Positions 35,791 through 47,029 of a DNA stretch of 64,000 nucleotides are shown in pieces (the stretch's first letter is position 1; each line of letters opens with the position of its first letter). The DNA is from Macrobrachium rosenbergii (taxonomy: Eukaryota > Arthropoda > Malacostraca > Decapoda > Palaemonidae). The stretch covers positions 38,210,570 to 38,274,569 of the forward strand of contig NC_089749.1 of NCBI RefSeq assembly GCF_040412425.1, given 5' to 3'. The position numbers and the translations under genes are program-made. The notes beneath the pieces were generated by a model, which did no database searches, had not been told where the DNA came from, and saw only the letters and a program-made list of their open reading frames with translations.

Positions 35791-37590
35791 GCATCCATTC
35801 TTTTTTGTGTGCTCGTCTTCCTTTTTTTGGATTATTTTCATCTTCGCCATGTCATCGAGCAGCTTTACCATCTCCAAGTTAAGTACCATCTTCTTGTGGG
35901 GTTTTGTTCTATTTTTGGCTGTTATGGTCTCGTATTTTCATAAATATTGAGATCTTATTATGACGCCACGGCGTCCCTCCGCCAGCCATGTCGACCATGA
36001 GGCGACTCCTTCAGTTCTTTTCTGTTGGAGTTGTCTCCTTGTCGTTATAGATAGATTTTTGCCCCTTGGTTCCCATCCTGGTGGGTTCCCTGCGGTGGCT
36101 CCCCCTTTTGTTTCACAAAATTACGTTTCATTGGCCTATCGGCCTTTGTTAGGGTGATGCCCGTCCAGGTACCCCCCAGGTTGGGTTCCTTATTATTTTT
36201 GGTCTTATTAGGCTAATTATTTTATTCTTGGAGATGGTGCTTTTTTTTTTTTTTTATTTATTTTATTTATTTTTTTGTTTACCTCCTCGTGGTGGCGGCA
36301 GCCTCAGATCTAACTGCTTCCCGAGGTAGGCTACGCACCCTATTGAGCACATTTTTGTTTTTTTTTTTTTTTTATGTGTGATGGTTATTTTGTGGAGTAG
36401 GCTTGTTTTGCTTCCATCCCCTTGCCCTGGGTGTGGAGATCATCAGGTTGAGGAGTTTTGGTTGCTGTTTCCTCCGGGTCGTTTTTTGGTGGGCAGAGTG
36501 AGCCCCTTAGTTCTCTTCCTTCATTTGAGGGAATAGAGTTCTTTGGATGTGTTTCCTCTAGGCTAGTCGCCTCCTTGCCCCCCCTTCTCGATCCCGGTTG
36601 GTTCTCGGCACAAAATTTCTCTCCCTGTTGCTTCCTCCTCCCCTCTGCACTCCTCCCTTTTTCCTAGCCTATACTAGGTTAGGGTTATTAGGCTTCGCCT
36701 AGGAAGGAGTCGGGCATCGGGCTGGGTAGCTTCCCTTAGTAGTAGGCTACCCTCCCAAGTTTCATTATTCTTGGAGGTATGGGTGCAGTTGAGCGGGTGA
36801 TATGTTTTTCCCTGTCTCCTGTTCCCTTCTTGGTAGCCTACCTCTCTCCCCTGACTCCACCCCCCCCTCCCCCCCTCCCAGCCTTGCTCTACTCGCGGGT
36901 GACGCTAGATGGTGTTTTCTCCGAGTTCAGGGACTCCTCCATTTGGTAGAGGGATTCGCTCCCTCCCATACAGTCCCTAGCATCGCTGTGTTGGTGTTGG
37001 TGGTTTGTTTGCTTTGTTCGAACGTGTTCGAGACACTCACTATCCCACACCTCTCATCTCCCCCGTCGGGTTACGTAGATAGGGTAAAATATAATTGCTC
37101 GGCTTATGTTATAAACATAGGAGCATCTTGCCCGTCTTGTTTCTCCCTCTGGCGGGAAGTAAGTGAGGAAGGATTTATATTATATAAGGAGCGGATCCCT
37201 CCGGTCTCCGGTATTTGTTTTACCATCACTTGTTTAATGTTATTATTTTTGAATTGATATATTTAGATAAGTCTGTTTATCTAACGGAGTACTCTCCTCC
37301 TTTATATTATATATATATATACGTGAGTCCGGTTCTACCGGGGGCTCCGCCGTTATTTTTACTGGCAGCCCTTGTGGTGAGTTCCTGGTGTCTCATTCCT
37401 TTCATTCCCCGGAGTATTCCGGGGTCTGGAAGCTTTTACCTTCCACTCTGTGTAATTTAGAGCTTATTGGCCCAGTTTATGATAAGGGAGTTCTTCTCCG
37501 CCGGAGTATTCCGGTTGTAGTTGAGTTTCCCGGCCTTGCCGGCTTTAGATTGCTTAGGTGGTGAGGTTCATGTACTTTTTCTACTTACAG
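35791..37590 (+). other. DIRS D 5' leader
   Basis: T-rich, non-coding, with poly-T runs at 36241 and 36357. It ends with CTACTTACAG at 37581-37590, a good 3' splice site also found in C (32470-32471). The leader probably contains promoter and an untranslated or start-codon exon, which I cannot define. Confidence 0.5.
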
Positions 37591-37760
37591 ACTGTTTGCT
37601 GTGAGGAGCGGGTGTACCGCTTCCCTCCAACAACCCTATGGTCACACGAGTGTGCCGGACCCACGCTGGTTGTGCGGTCCGACTGGACGACCTGGTTGTT
37701 TGGCACCCTGATGGTTGTGAGGTTTGCTTTGCTCTCTGTGCAACCGTCCAGGATGAGTCG
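37591..37760 (+). CDS. DIRS D gag Cys/His exon
   Basis: It encodes TRVCRTHAGCAVRLDDLVVW and HPDGCEVCFALCATVQDES. It corresponds to 32305-32469 in C, with identical positions of C, H, W-HPDGC and C. An ATG at 37638 is in frame, but C lacks it, so true initiation may be upstream. The exon is flanked by AG (37589-37590) and GTAAGT (37761). Confidence 0.65.
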
Positions 37761-37873
37761 GTAAGTGACAGTCTTTCTTCTTTCCGCTTCAATTTGCTCC
37801 TCATATTGTATATTGTTTATGAGGTTCCCGGACTGTTTTTTCGTTCTTGAGCTAATTGTTGGTTTTCTTGCAG
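37761..37873 (+). other. Candidate spliceosomal intron in DIRS D gag (113 bp)
   Basis: Donor GAGTCG|GTAAGT at 37761 and acceptor TTTTCTTGCAG|GCGGAC ending 37873, with a pyrimidine-rich stretch before the acceptor. It sits at the same codon position as the candidate intron in C. Confidence 0.72.
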
Positions 37874-39890
37874 GCGGACGAAGTCTTCCAAGAAGTCTGC
37901 CTTGGAATCCCTCCGGGCCTGGGTGGCTGGGTTTGGCAGGAATGTTCCGTCGGGAAGCCCTACGTCCTCGACGCTAAGTTGAGGGACCTGCTCTACCCCC
38001 AGCGCACGGGTGGCGGCCGCAGTGCCAGAAGATCTTGCCACCCCCATCATCCAGCAAACCGGGATGCGACCCAGCCACCCCAAGTGGATATCCTCTACGC
38101 TGAGGTCTCGGAGGACGTCGCCGCTTAAACTTGGACCTGGAACCGATGAATACAGAGCAGGACCAGGTGGTAAGTGGTGAGGTAGGTGAGGTTGTTGGGG
38201 CGGGCCCCCTCTTTTTGACTCCCCAGTTTCATCTGTTTCTTCTTTTGCAGGTTTTGTGAAGTCTTCCTCCTTGGGTGATAGAGCTCCATCTGCTATCCCC
38301 AAGTTGAAGTTGAAGACTTCATGGAAGGCGAAGGGCTATAAGTCCTCGTCTTCCAAGAAGGCATCGCCCTTCCCCGTCGAAGGCTAAGGTCTCAGCACCT
38401 GTAGCCTCCGGGAGCAAGTCTGGTTCCTCCGGCAAAGGCGCGAGTAAGAGGGCTGCAAAACCAAGCCCTCCTCGCCAGCCTGCTTTTGACGCAGAGGCCT
38501 TTGCAAATCAACTTTTAAGGAAGTTCACGGAGGATTTAGATTCGAGATTCAGTAAAATCTCTGAAAAGTTGGCCAGTCATGATAACATACTGGCGGGAAT
38601 GGCTCGCCCACCCCAGCCGAACCCCAGTATGTTATCCCCGACACAGCGGACCTCCCCGCCGTTCGATGTCGGTAACCCTTGGCGTTTTCGACTCCGGGCC
38701 ATCCAACATGATGGCAAACTCACGGTTGAAGGTCTTGGCACGAGACGGTTGGAGGAATTGGAGTTCTTCCCCCCCGATCTCTTGCCCCCTTACCCAGGCT
38801 TCGTGAGGCTTACGGAGGAAGCATGGATTCGGTCAGATAAGGTTCCTAGGGAGACTGTCATCGTCCCTAGGGACCAAGCTCAGTCGGCTCTCCTGCGCAC
38901 TCTGACGGAGTGGCAGGCAGAAAACTGAAGTTGACTCCTTTCAAGGGCAACTTTACAATGTTCGCCCTGGGAGACAACCTACCCACCCCTTGCTTGACAA
39001 AGTCGCTCTGGCTACGGCCCGAGCGTGCTTTGAAGGTAATCCGTTACCACAGCTAAGGGAAACAGACCCCACTTCCCTGGTATTCCCAGGAAGTGATGAG
39101 TTCTGGGTGGACGCCCCGTCCACTTTCACTGTCGGGAAACTGGACCCCTTCTGTGCTTCCTCACAGTTCAGTGAGCAGCTCCCCAAGCTGCTGGAATCTT
39201 TGTTGAAGGCGGAGTTTGATGCCCGGACTAAGTTAGCCCGGTCCTGAACTCCGTCTGCCTTACGGAAGCTACTGCCGTCTCCTGCGCGGATGAGCCATTC
39301 TTTCAGGTTTTGGCTAAGTCCCTGCTGGCTGGCTTTCAGTCTGACCTGTTTGAGTTCATCATGGCCAGACTGGAATGCAGGAAGTTCATTTTGCCGATGC
39401 CACTATCCGCCACGAGCCTAACAAGCTCGTTAAAAGCTCGATCTGGGGCCTAACCTCTTCCCAGAAGAGGAGGTCACAAATGTTATGGCCGAGGCTACAA
39501 GGGCCAACCAGAGTCTGCGCTCTCGCTGGGGCATTTCTGCCTACAAGCGCAAGACCCCAGAATCTGGCGGCCCCCAGACGAGAGGAGGCAAACGTTTCAG
39601 GAGGCATAAGAGGCCCCACCATCAGGCGGTAGTTCAAGCCGTCCCGGTCTCGGCAGTAGCACAGCCTTCCACCTCCAAGGCTCACCCCAACAGTATGTGC
39701 TGGTCCAACCAGCTCATTCCCTTGCTGCTCGTATGTGGCTTCGCCAGCAGCATAACCCCACATATGAGGGCCGTGGATACTTTCACGGCCTTAATAGGGT
39801 TGCAAGGGGGGGAAGAGGCAGAGCCCCTCACAGAGGAAAAGCTCAACACCACCCCCAAGGGGAAGGCCTGGACGTGGTAGAGGGAATAAA
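37874..39890 (+). pseudogene. DIRS D gag, main part, frameshifted
   Basis: The continuing frame (after a 2-base loss near 37880) reads SSKKSALESLRAWVAGFGRN. SPVSSVSSFAGFVKSS follows near 38220. A clean stretch at 38569-38928 has NPWRFRLRAIQHDGKLTVEG, EELEFFPPDLLPPYPGF and RSDKVPRETVIVPRDQAQSA. Then come FVFPGSDEF-type and LLKAEFDARTKLARS segments (39060-39240), RHEPNKLVKSSIWG near 39410, and a Gly/Arg tail near 39790-39860. The same blocks occur in E (PWRCAVTMPMADGILHCGEG), showing a conserved gag core of unknown fold. At least four indels are present. Confidence 0.82.
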
Positions 39891-39899
39891 CCCGCTCCC

Positions 39900-41560
39900 T
39901 CCCACTGAGAGAACTCAGGTAGGTGGTCGCCTGTATTGGTTCAGGGACCAATGGACCTTCAGCCCTTGGGCACACAGCATTGTGTCCAAAGGACTAGGAT
40001 GGAGCTGGATCAAGAACCCTCCTCCTCTAACCAGATTTTACCAGCCACCCACATCAATCCTACAGGATTACGTGACAGAATTGCTCAACAAACAAGCAAT
40101 AAAGAAAGTAAGGCACCTAAAGTTTCAAGGCAGGTTATTCACTGTTCCCAAAAAAGACTCCGATCAGCAAAGAGTGATCCTGGATCTGTCGCGTCTAAAT
40201 CTCTACATAAAATGCGACAAATTTCGCATGCTTTACGGTAGCTCAGGTGCGGACTCTACTTCCGCGTGGAGCCGTCACCACCTCTATCGATCTTTCAGAC
40301 GCTTATTATCACGTCCCGATTGCGCGGAACTTCTCTCAGTTCCTCGGTTTCAGACTCGGGAATCAAGCCTACTCCTTCAGGGTCATGCCCTTCGGTCTAA
40401 ACATTGCGCCCAGGGTATTCACCAAGCTGGCGGACACGGTAGTGCAACAACTCCGGTCTCGAGGGATATCCCTAGCAGCGTACCTAGACGATTGGATAAT
40501 TTGGGCACCAACAGTTCCGGAGTGTCAGAAGGCTACGTCCATAGTCATCAATTTCCTGGAGTCGTTAGGTTTTCAACTGAACTGACTCCGGAGTCCCGGT
40601 TTCAGTGGCTGGGTCTCCAGTGGGATCTGTCCTCTCACACGTTATCTCTCCCGCCTCCCAAGAGGAAAGAGATAGCATCTCTCACCAGGAAATTTCTCAA
40701 AAATCAATCGGCATCCCGCCGATCCCAAGAAAGAGTCCTTGGGTCTCTTCAATTTGCCTCAGTGACGGACCTGCTCTTAAAAGCGAAATTAAAAGACATA
40801 AACAGAGTGTGGCGGAGTCGAGCCAATGTCAAGCTCAGAGACAAGGTCTCCTCTATTCCTCGAATCTTAAAGACAAGACTGCGGCCTTGGACCACAGTCA
40901 GAGGCCTGTCCAAAACAGTTCCGCTTCAATTTCCCCCTCCGGCACTAGTTGTTCACACAGACGCTTCCCTAAGCGGCTGGGGGGATATTCACCAAAACAG
41001 AAAGTACAAGGAATGTGGTCCACAATGTTTCAGCAGTTCCATATAAACACCTTGGAAGCTATGGCGGTCTTTCTAACTCTGAAGAAAATCCGCCCCCAAC
41101 CGGATTCATATCAGGCTGGTATTGGACAGCGCAGTGGTAGTTCATTGCATCAACAGGGGCGGCTCCAAATCAGGTCGAGTAAACCAAGTAATGGTTGCTA
41201 TCTTCTCCCTGGCGAACAAGCACGGCTGGCATCTGTCAGCCACCCACCTAGCGGGTGCGGAACGTGGTGGCGGATTCCCTGTCCAGAGCTACTCCGTTGG
41301 AGACGGAGTGGTCCCTGGACGGGAATCTTTCAAATGGATTTGCCGCCGGGTTCGGGTCTCCAAGTGGATCTGTTTCGCAACGGAGAGCAACTTCAAGCTC
41401 CCCTGTTACGTGGCCCCGAACCTGGACCCTCAGGCGACGCCACAGACGCAATGACAGTAGATTGGAACAATTGGGAGAAAATTTATCTGTTTCCTCCAAT
41501 AAATTTACTGCTGAAAGTATTACACAAACTCAGGACATTCAAAGGTCAACCAGCCCTAGT
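39900..41560 (+). pseudogene. DIRS D reverse transcriptase, RNase H and methylase-like region
   Basis: VGGRLYWFRDQWTFSPWAHS at about 39920 continues without a stop from the gag tail, so gag and pol may be one frame in the ancestor. FQGRLFTVPKKDSDQQRVIL is near 40125. A shift at about 40230 leads to TTSIDLSDAYYHVPI, MPFGLNIAPRVF and AAYLDDWIIWAP (40480). RNase H: HTDASLSGWGD near 40955, EAMAVFLTLKKI near 41060, DSAVVVHCINRGGSKSGRV near 41125. The methylase-like part IYLFPPINLLLKVLHKLRTF ends near 41530. Confidence 0.87.
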
Positions 41561-41568
41561 AGCCCCTA

Positions 41569-42679
41569 TTGGCCGAAGAGCAATTGGTTCCCTCTTCTTC
41601 AGGAACTGGGATTGCGGAGTCTTCAGATTCCCAAGCCCATACTGACCCAGACAGTACAAACCAAGACTGTGTCAGCTTCCTCAAGAATTCAGAATGCCCT
41701 AGTTTTATGGACTTTATAAAGTTTCGCAGCCAAAAAGGAGCAAACATTGACCCTGTCAACACACTGTTTTTAGAATCAGATAAAAGAGATTCTACTCTTA
41801 GACAGTATGACTCAGCAGTCAAAAATTAGCCTCCTTCCTGAAAGCATCTGAAGCCAAAATCATGACGACTAATTTAGGAGTTTCTTTCTTTAGATCACTG
41901 TTTGAGAAAGGCCTTGCCCGGCCACTATTACCACAGTCAAGTCAGCCCTGAAGAAAGTATTTCTTTACGGCTTTAAAATCGACCTTACAGATTCCTATTT
42001 TTCATCTATCCCCAGAGCATGCGCTCGTCTGAGACCCGTATCACGCCCACATTCTGTTACGTGGTTTCTCAATGACGTCCTTAAGTTAGCATCAGAGATG
42101 GACAACTTTCATTGCTCTTATCAGGATCTGTTAAGGAAGACTTTATTTCTGATTAGCTTGGCTTCAGGTGCTAGAATCTCAGAGCTATCGGCTCTCACTA
42201 GAGGTGATAATTTTGTGAACTTCCTCCCGTCCGGAGAGGTCCTCCTTTCCCCTGACCCTAGATTTTTAGCCAAGAACGAAGACCCACAAGACAGATGGTC
42301 TCCTTGGAAGGTGGTGCCCCTTCCTCAAGACCAGTCTTTATGTCCAGTTTATACACTTAAATCTTACCTTTTAAGAACTCCACAGAGTAAGTCGGGTCCT
42401 CTTTTTATCAGGGAGAAAGGTGGTACTCTTTCACTGAATGCTATAAGACAACAAATTCTGTATTTTATTAAACAGGCCAACCCAGATTCAGTTCCTAAGG
42501 TTCATGATATTCGAGCAGTTGTTACTTCCATTAATTACTTTCATAATATGGACTTCTCAGAACTATCTAAATTTACGGGTTGGAAATCACCTCTAGTGTT
42601 TAAACGCCACTATTTAAAATCGCTTGAAGCCCTGAAATTTTCTACCATAGCTGTGGGAAGTGTCATCTCCCCACCTTAA
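41569..42679 (+). pseudogene. DIRS D tyrosine recombinase, two frameshifts
   Basis: DCVSFLKNSECPSFMDFIKF and STLRQYDSAVKN precede an indel at about 41826. Helices continue to IDLTDSYFSS (41980). After another indel the catalytic domain is clean: LASGARISELSALTRG (first Arg near 42173), PKVHDIRAVVTS (near 42500) and FKRHYLKSLEALKFST (nucleophile Tyr near 42612). Catalytic residues are all retained, so the damage is confined to indels. Confidence 0.87.
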
Positions 42680-43210
42680 CTAATCATATCCTTATCCTAT
42701 CCTTTCCCCCCCGCCCGCCTGCCTCATTTACTTCTCTGCTTATCCTCCTGGTTGATCATGCCTCACTGCCTGGCTCCTCATATTGATGTATCTTGTCTCT
42801 GTTGAGTGGAAACTGTAATCTGACATGTTATGATTGTTTTTTCTTGTGGGGTACTGGGCGGTTTTTATTTTGCTCCATGTACCCCAGATATATGTATATG
42901 TTCTGTATATGTTATTTTTCATTGATTTTGTCTCTTACGTGTTTAGCCTAAGTTTACGTGTGTAGTTTTAAGATTGTATTTGCATTTATCTTATGCACAT
43001 TTCATGTTTCAATATCATTTAGTAATTTTAAGATTTTTGGGGTTCTTCCCGTCGTGTGGGGACTTCCCCACTTTTCATAGTATTAAGTTTTTTGATGTGC
43101 CTTAGGTTTAGTATTCTTTTCTTACATGTAAGAGATTCCCTGATTAAAATTATTTTCGTAAATTTATGCTTTTTTTCTTCAGATTACCTTCTTTTCCTCG
43201 TAGTTTGCAG

Positions 43211-43726
43211 CCTTGGCATGATTCTCTATCACTATTTCACCGGCTGACACGGGACTGAACTCAGAAAAGGGATTTTGACAAAGGAAAAATCTATTTCTGA
43301 GGAAGGTCCCGTGTCACCCGGTGACCCTCCCTGACTCACCTAGTACTCCCGCCCCCCCCACTTGCACATGCCAAGTCTGGGGTTAGTGCTAGCATGGAAT
43401 GAGGTAGGTGGCGCTGGTGTCGCCGTCCTGGCGGGTGTTGAGTGTAGGGGCTGTAACGGCTCACCGCTCTGTTCCGGGGGTTTTGATAAGGAGAGATCTT
43501 TCGAGTATGTTTCCGTGGTAGTGGTATTTCACTCACCCTTCCTTATACCGACGTCTTCCTAGAAGACGCTCGACTGGGGGTAGTAACCCCAGCTTTCCTG
43601 AAAGCTCTTTTTCTCTGGTATATCTAGCATTATTATACTTAGAAATTCGTGCTGTAATGGAATTTCACCGGGTGACACGGGACCTTCCTCAGAAATAGAT
43701 TTTTCCTTTGTCAAAATCCCTTTTTT
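43211..43726 (+). repeat. DIRS D internal complementary region and right terminal repeat
   Basis: Left arm CACCGGCTGACACGGGACTG mirrors the left tip. Right arm GGAAGGTCCCGTGTCACCCG mirrors the right tip at 43660-43710. The span 43275-43722 can fold into a very long hairpin. Confidence 0.92.
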
Positions 43727-44779
43727 ACGCCAATACACAATAAATGCGTAAAGCTCATATTATGAAGAAATCAAGTGAAAATATCGAATGGAATCTTGAT
43801 TTTTTAACCCAAAACAAATGCCCCCAAACGGCCAATGTCACCTATAAACGAAAAAAAAAATAGCTAAATTAATTTCACAAAGATGTATTTAAGCTATATT
43901 TTGACTTAAAAACACTTCGTATAAGAAAAATAAGCTTGCCCCATATAAATAAAAGTATCTAGAGATTCATTTACACTAACAAAAAGCAAGAAAAGTGCTC
44001 TGAACTGAGTTAAATGTGGCGAAATAAACTTACCGCATAATCAATTTCCAAACCAAAACATTGATTGTTATGATCGCAATTTATAATACAAAAGCAATAT
44101 AATATATACAATATTATTGGATACAGTGAATTAAGGCATAACATTTTAAAAGATCCATGGAAAAGATACATATTCGTTACGTTGATGTTTGTATAATACA
44201 ATATGTGAATATATTGTACAGTATAATGTAGGCTAGGCTAATGTATATGTATGCAATATACCATAGTGTAGGCTAAGCTAATTCTTGTTTGTTATTCAGT
44301 TTCTCTTTATACTGAATTATCATAAGTCACTCTGCATGAACCTCCAGAATCAGCTGATATTAATGATTACCATAATGTGTATATATGTATATAGAGTATA
44401 TTTTATAGTGTAGGCTAGGCTACCATGTATGTATACATGGTACTGAATACCCTAGTGTAGGCTAGGCTATATTCAAGATCCATTTTTTCTAACTAACGAA
44501 GGTTTTTTTGGAACCTAACCCAATTGTAAGTAGGATAATTCCTGTATAAGCATTTTTAGTTTTCTTTTGTGTTTGAACTATCAAAATAGGCAGTTCTAAG
44601 TGTTTAGAAGAGTTCTAAGTATGCGTAGGTTTTAGCTCTTTGCATGGGGGTGTGTGTGTGTGTGTGTTATGATCCCGAACTTTAATATTACGGGGGTTTC
44701 ACGGGTTTTAGCTCTTTGTTTGGGGGTTTACGATTGCCCACGAATACATGGGGTTTACTGTATGTATGTATGTATATAT

Positions 44780-44980
44780 ATTACGACAGGGATGCCGTTC
44801 TAATGCTGCATCGTAAACCAAAAATTGTCGTAAACCAAAATTATCATCGTAAATCATGAGAAAACCTTACTTTTAATCCTTTGAGTATCCTTTGGGTATC
44901 TTGAAAATCAAGTAACCTACATTTGTATTGAGTCTTTCATAAAAAACCTCCAAAATTTTACCATTCTCTGTTTTGGAGCC

Positions 44981-44985
<5 letters not shown>
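44780..44985. mobile_element. Truncated relative of the 23139-23477 MITE
   Basis: ATCGTAAACCAAAAATTGTCG, AATCATGAGAAAACCTTACTT and TTTTGGAGCCATA match the left half of the MITE at 23139 (bases are quoted in pieces). It ends in the (GA)n tract. Confidence 0.7.
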
Positions 44986-45041
<56 letters not shown>

Positions 45042-45052
45042 CTGAGAGAGAG
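44986..45052. repeat. (GA)n microsatellite
   Basis: About 30 GA units with two interruptions (45024 and 45043). Confidence 0.97.
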
Positions 45053-45943
45053 ACCCAACGTCAAGAAACATCCAGTTACTTGTGTTTTTCCACTGAAGTT
45101 ATCGCTCAATCGCACATCATAAGAGAACGCTCTGTGGATTTAAATAGATTTGGTCAACCTACCCTAGCTGTCACAACATTTGCTGCCATTAATTCCAGCT
45201 GACCTTTAACACCGTGAAATACAAATATGAATGTGTAAAAATTAAAGAAATTATCATTACTTCGTATGATGATGCAATAATAAGCCTGTTCATAATGGAA
45301 AACGATTAATATTGCCGTTCTGATAAACAGTACTACACCGAGATATCCATACACTATCTTTTAGATCTCTATGAACGAAGTCATCTGAGAAATTCTGATT
45401 ACTTCGGACATGCATGGTGTTTTTAAGTATCTGAGGGTTTTTGTTTTGCAGATTTAACATATATGATATAATTTGCATTGTATTTTCATATTCAAGATTA
45501 AATTTACCGAGATTATGTGTTTTCTTTAAGAAAAAAATGAAAATTCGATGAACGAAATCTAATGAAAACTGTATCCTCACTTTTCTTGCCGAGTGTACAT
45601 AGGCTACAGACAACACCACTATTAATCTAGTCTGAATTATTCTCACTTACTGCCTAGATTATTGTAGACATCGTATAATCTGAAAGGATTTTCCATATTA
45701 ATAGTAAGTTGTGGAACATTTCTTTTAGTTAAAACATTTACTTAGAACTTAAAACAATTTTCATTTTTAAACTAGGTAACAATCAACGCTTATAGAAAAC
45801 TAGGTTAAAGCGATCTCGAGCCGGGTTACTTTAACACTCAAATTATATAAATTCTAGAAGTTTAAAACTAAAACTTTCAACTGTTTGTTAATACTGAGCA
45901 CTTATCTTGCTATTTTTGATGTTTATAATTTAGTCTAAAACGG
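45053..45943. other. AT-rich DNA with no recognised feature
   Basis: A 118-codon minus-strand open frame (45290-45646) shows no family motif and has the composition of non-coding AT-rich DNA. I see no inverted ends or repeats shared with the rest of the window. Confidence 0.5.
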
Positions 45944-46460
45944 AGAAAAAAACGGATTCTGACGCAGGAAAAATCTATTTTTGGGTGAGGTAGCTGTGTC
46001 GTCCTGATGAAAGGTTCCCTTAGGCAGCTTTCTTGAGTACAAATACTGCTAAATGTACAGGAGAAAAAAAAAAAACAAAGGGGTCTGTGGAGTTCCAACC
46101 CCCACTGCGACTATCCAATACAAATATCATGTATGTAACAGGGACGTATGCAAGCATAGCCACAGCTATCTTACCCGGCTTTAACCTCATCTGCTAGGAA
46201 GGGGTAACGATTGATATTGGGGAGCCGTTACATCGCCTATGTCTCCCGATATCAGTGTGCGTAGCTAGCGACGGACCTACATCATTCCCTCAAGCCAGAC
46301 TAGTTGCTTGGGGAGAATCCGTCACTGAGCAATCAGGGGGGAAGGCCTAACTGTAACGGGGGGGTTCATCAGGACAACAGCTACCTCACCCAAAAATAGA
46401 TTTTTCCTACGTCAAAATCCGTTTTTTGGGCTCGGGCTGTCATCCTGATGAAAGTGTACC
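45944..46460 (-). repeat. DIRS E terminal repeat and internal complementary region
   Basis: AAAAATCTATTTTTGGGTGA near 45970 is inverted at 46388. The other arm of the complementary region (GGCTCGGGCTGTCATCCTGA) should match the lost 5' tip. Confidence 0.85.
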
Positions 46461-47029
46461 AGAGAATTTGCATTGCTCAGAAGACTAAATCCAACCATAC
46501 CAGGAACACCATCCTGAGAATGACTATTCCTGTCAGGGGAGTGATATGAAAAGTCAATCCAAACAAGACAACCTCCATGAAATGCATGTCTGTGAGCGGT
46601 TTGACCATACTAGAACCTCAAGCAAAGCCGAAGGTCAAAGTCTATGAACCGACCAAGAGTGGGTAGAGTGAGCTCCCTATACATAAAAGGACGAGGTGAA
46701 GGACAGACCGTCTCGAGGGTAAAGAAGGGAGACTTGGTCCCTTTTAACCATTAAATTAGATAACACTCAAGGTGGTGAGCAATACAATTATAATAGGGAT
46801 AATTAATTGGTACACAACAGCTGGACATGCAGGAAGAAAACACCAAATGACATTTATAGGATTTTATTATAATATTCAATATTAAATTTAACATTCCATG
46901 ACAATAACACTTGTCAGCCAAAAATCACTAAAACATAAAGTAACCATTACTGACCAAACTCGGCCAGGCAAATTACCAAACTATTAAGGAGATAATAGTA
47001 CAGAATATGGCAATGGAATGAGAGATGAG

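Larger units (their letters stand above)
35474..43726 (+). mobile_element. DIRS element D, structurally complete, inserted in X2
   Basis: All DIRS1-type landmarks are present. The left terminal repeat (35474-35790) is the inverse of the right one (43380-43726). The internal complementary region (43211-43320) has two arms, the first matching the left tip (TGAGTTCAGTCCCGTGTCAG) and the second the right tip (CACGGGACCTTCCTCAGAAA). The arms meet at an AAA shared by both tips. Gag, RT-RNase H-methylase and recombinase lie between. Length is about 8.25 kb. The flanks join cleanly as X2 sequence with no duplication. Coding parts are frameshifted, so it is structurally whole but not coding-competent. 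Confidence 0.93.
34653..44760 (+). mobile_element. Pogo-like relic X2, split by DIRS D
   Basis: The left end is CAGTAAACACCCCGTATTC (34653) with TA before it. The right end is ACATGGGGTTTACTG (44760) with TA after it. Without the DIRS insertion it would be about 1.86 kb. The same decayed start as X1 occurs near 35270 (DKRSAKKYTANFKLQ), then stops. The terminal sequence resembles the end of the Tigger copy at 60480-60652, so both belong to one broad pogo/Tigger group. Confidence 0.8.

Noticed and set aside
36802..37257. 151-codon plus-strand frame in the DIRS D leader
   Set aside because: It has no family motif and is absent from the DIRS C leader; it looks like a chance open frame.
38161..38250. 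Possible second gag intron in DIRS D (GTAAGT near 38170, TTTTGCAG near 38250)
   Set aside because: In DIRS C the matching DNA is an open, conserved coding stretch (SPSSSVASFKGFSKSS), and D encodes a similar peptide there. It is therefore more likely exon.
40605..41645. 346-codon plus-strand frame in DIRS D
   Set aside because: It is mostly the overlap frame or frame-slipped reading of the RT/RNase H region. Only its end (IYLFPPINLLLKVLHKL) is genuine protein.
45290..45646. 118-codon minus-strand frame
   Set aside because: No recognisable domain, AT-rich composition, and no splice or repeat context.
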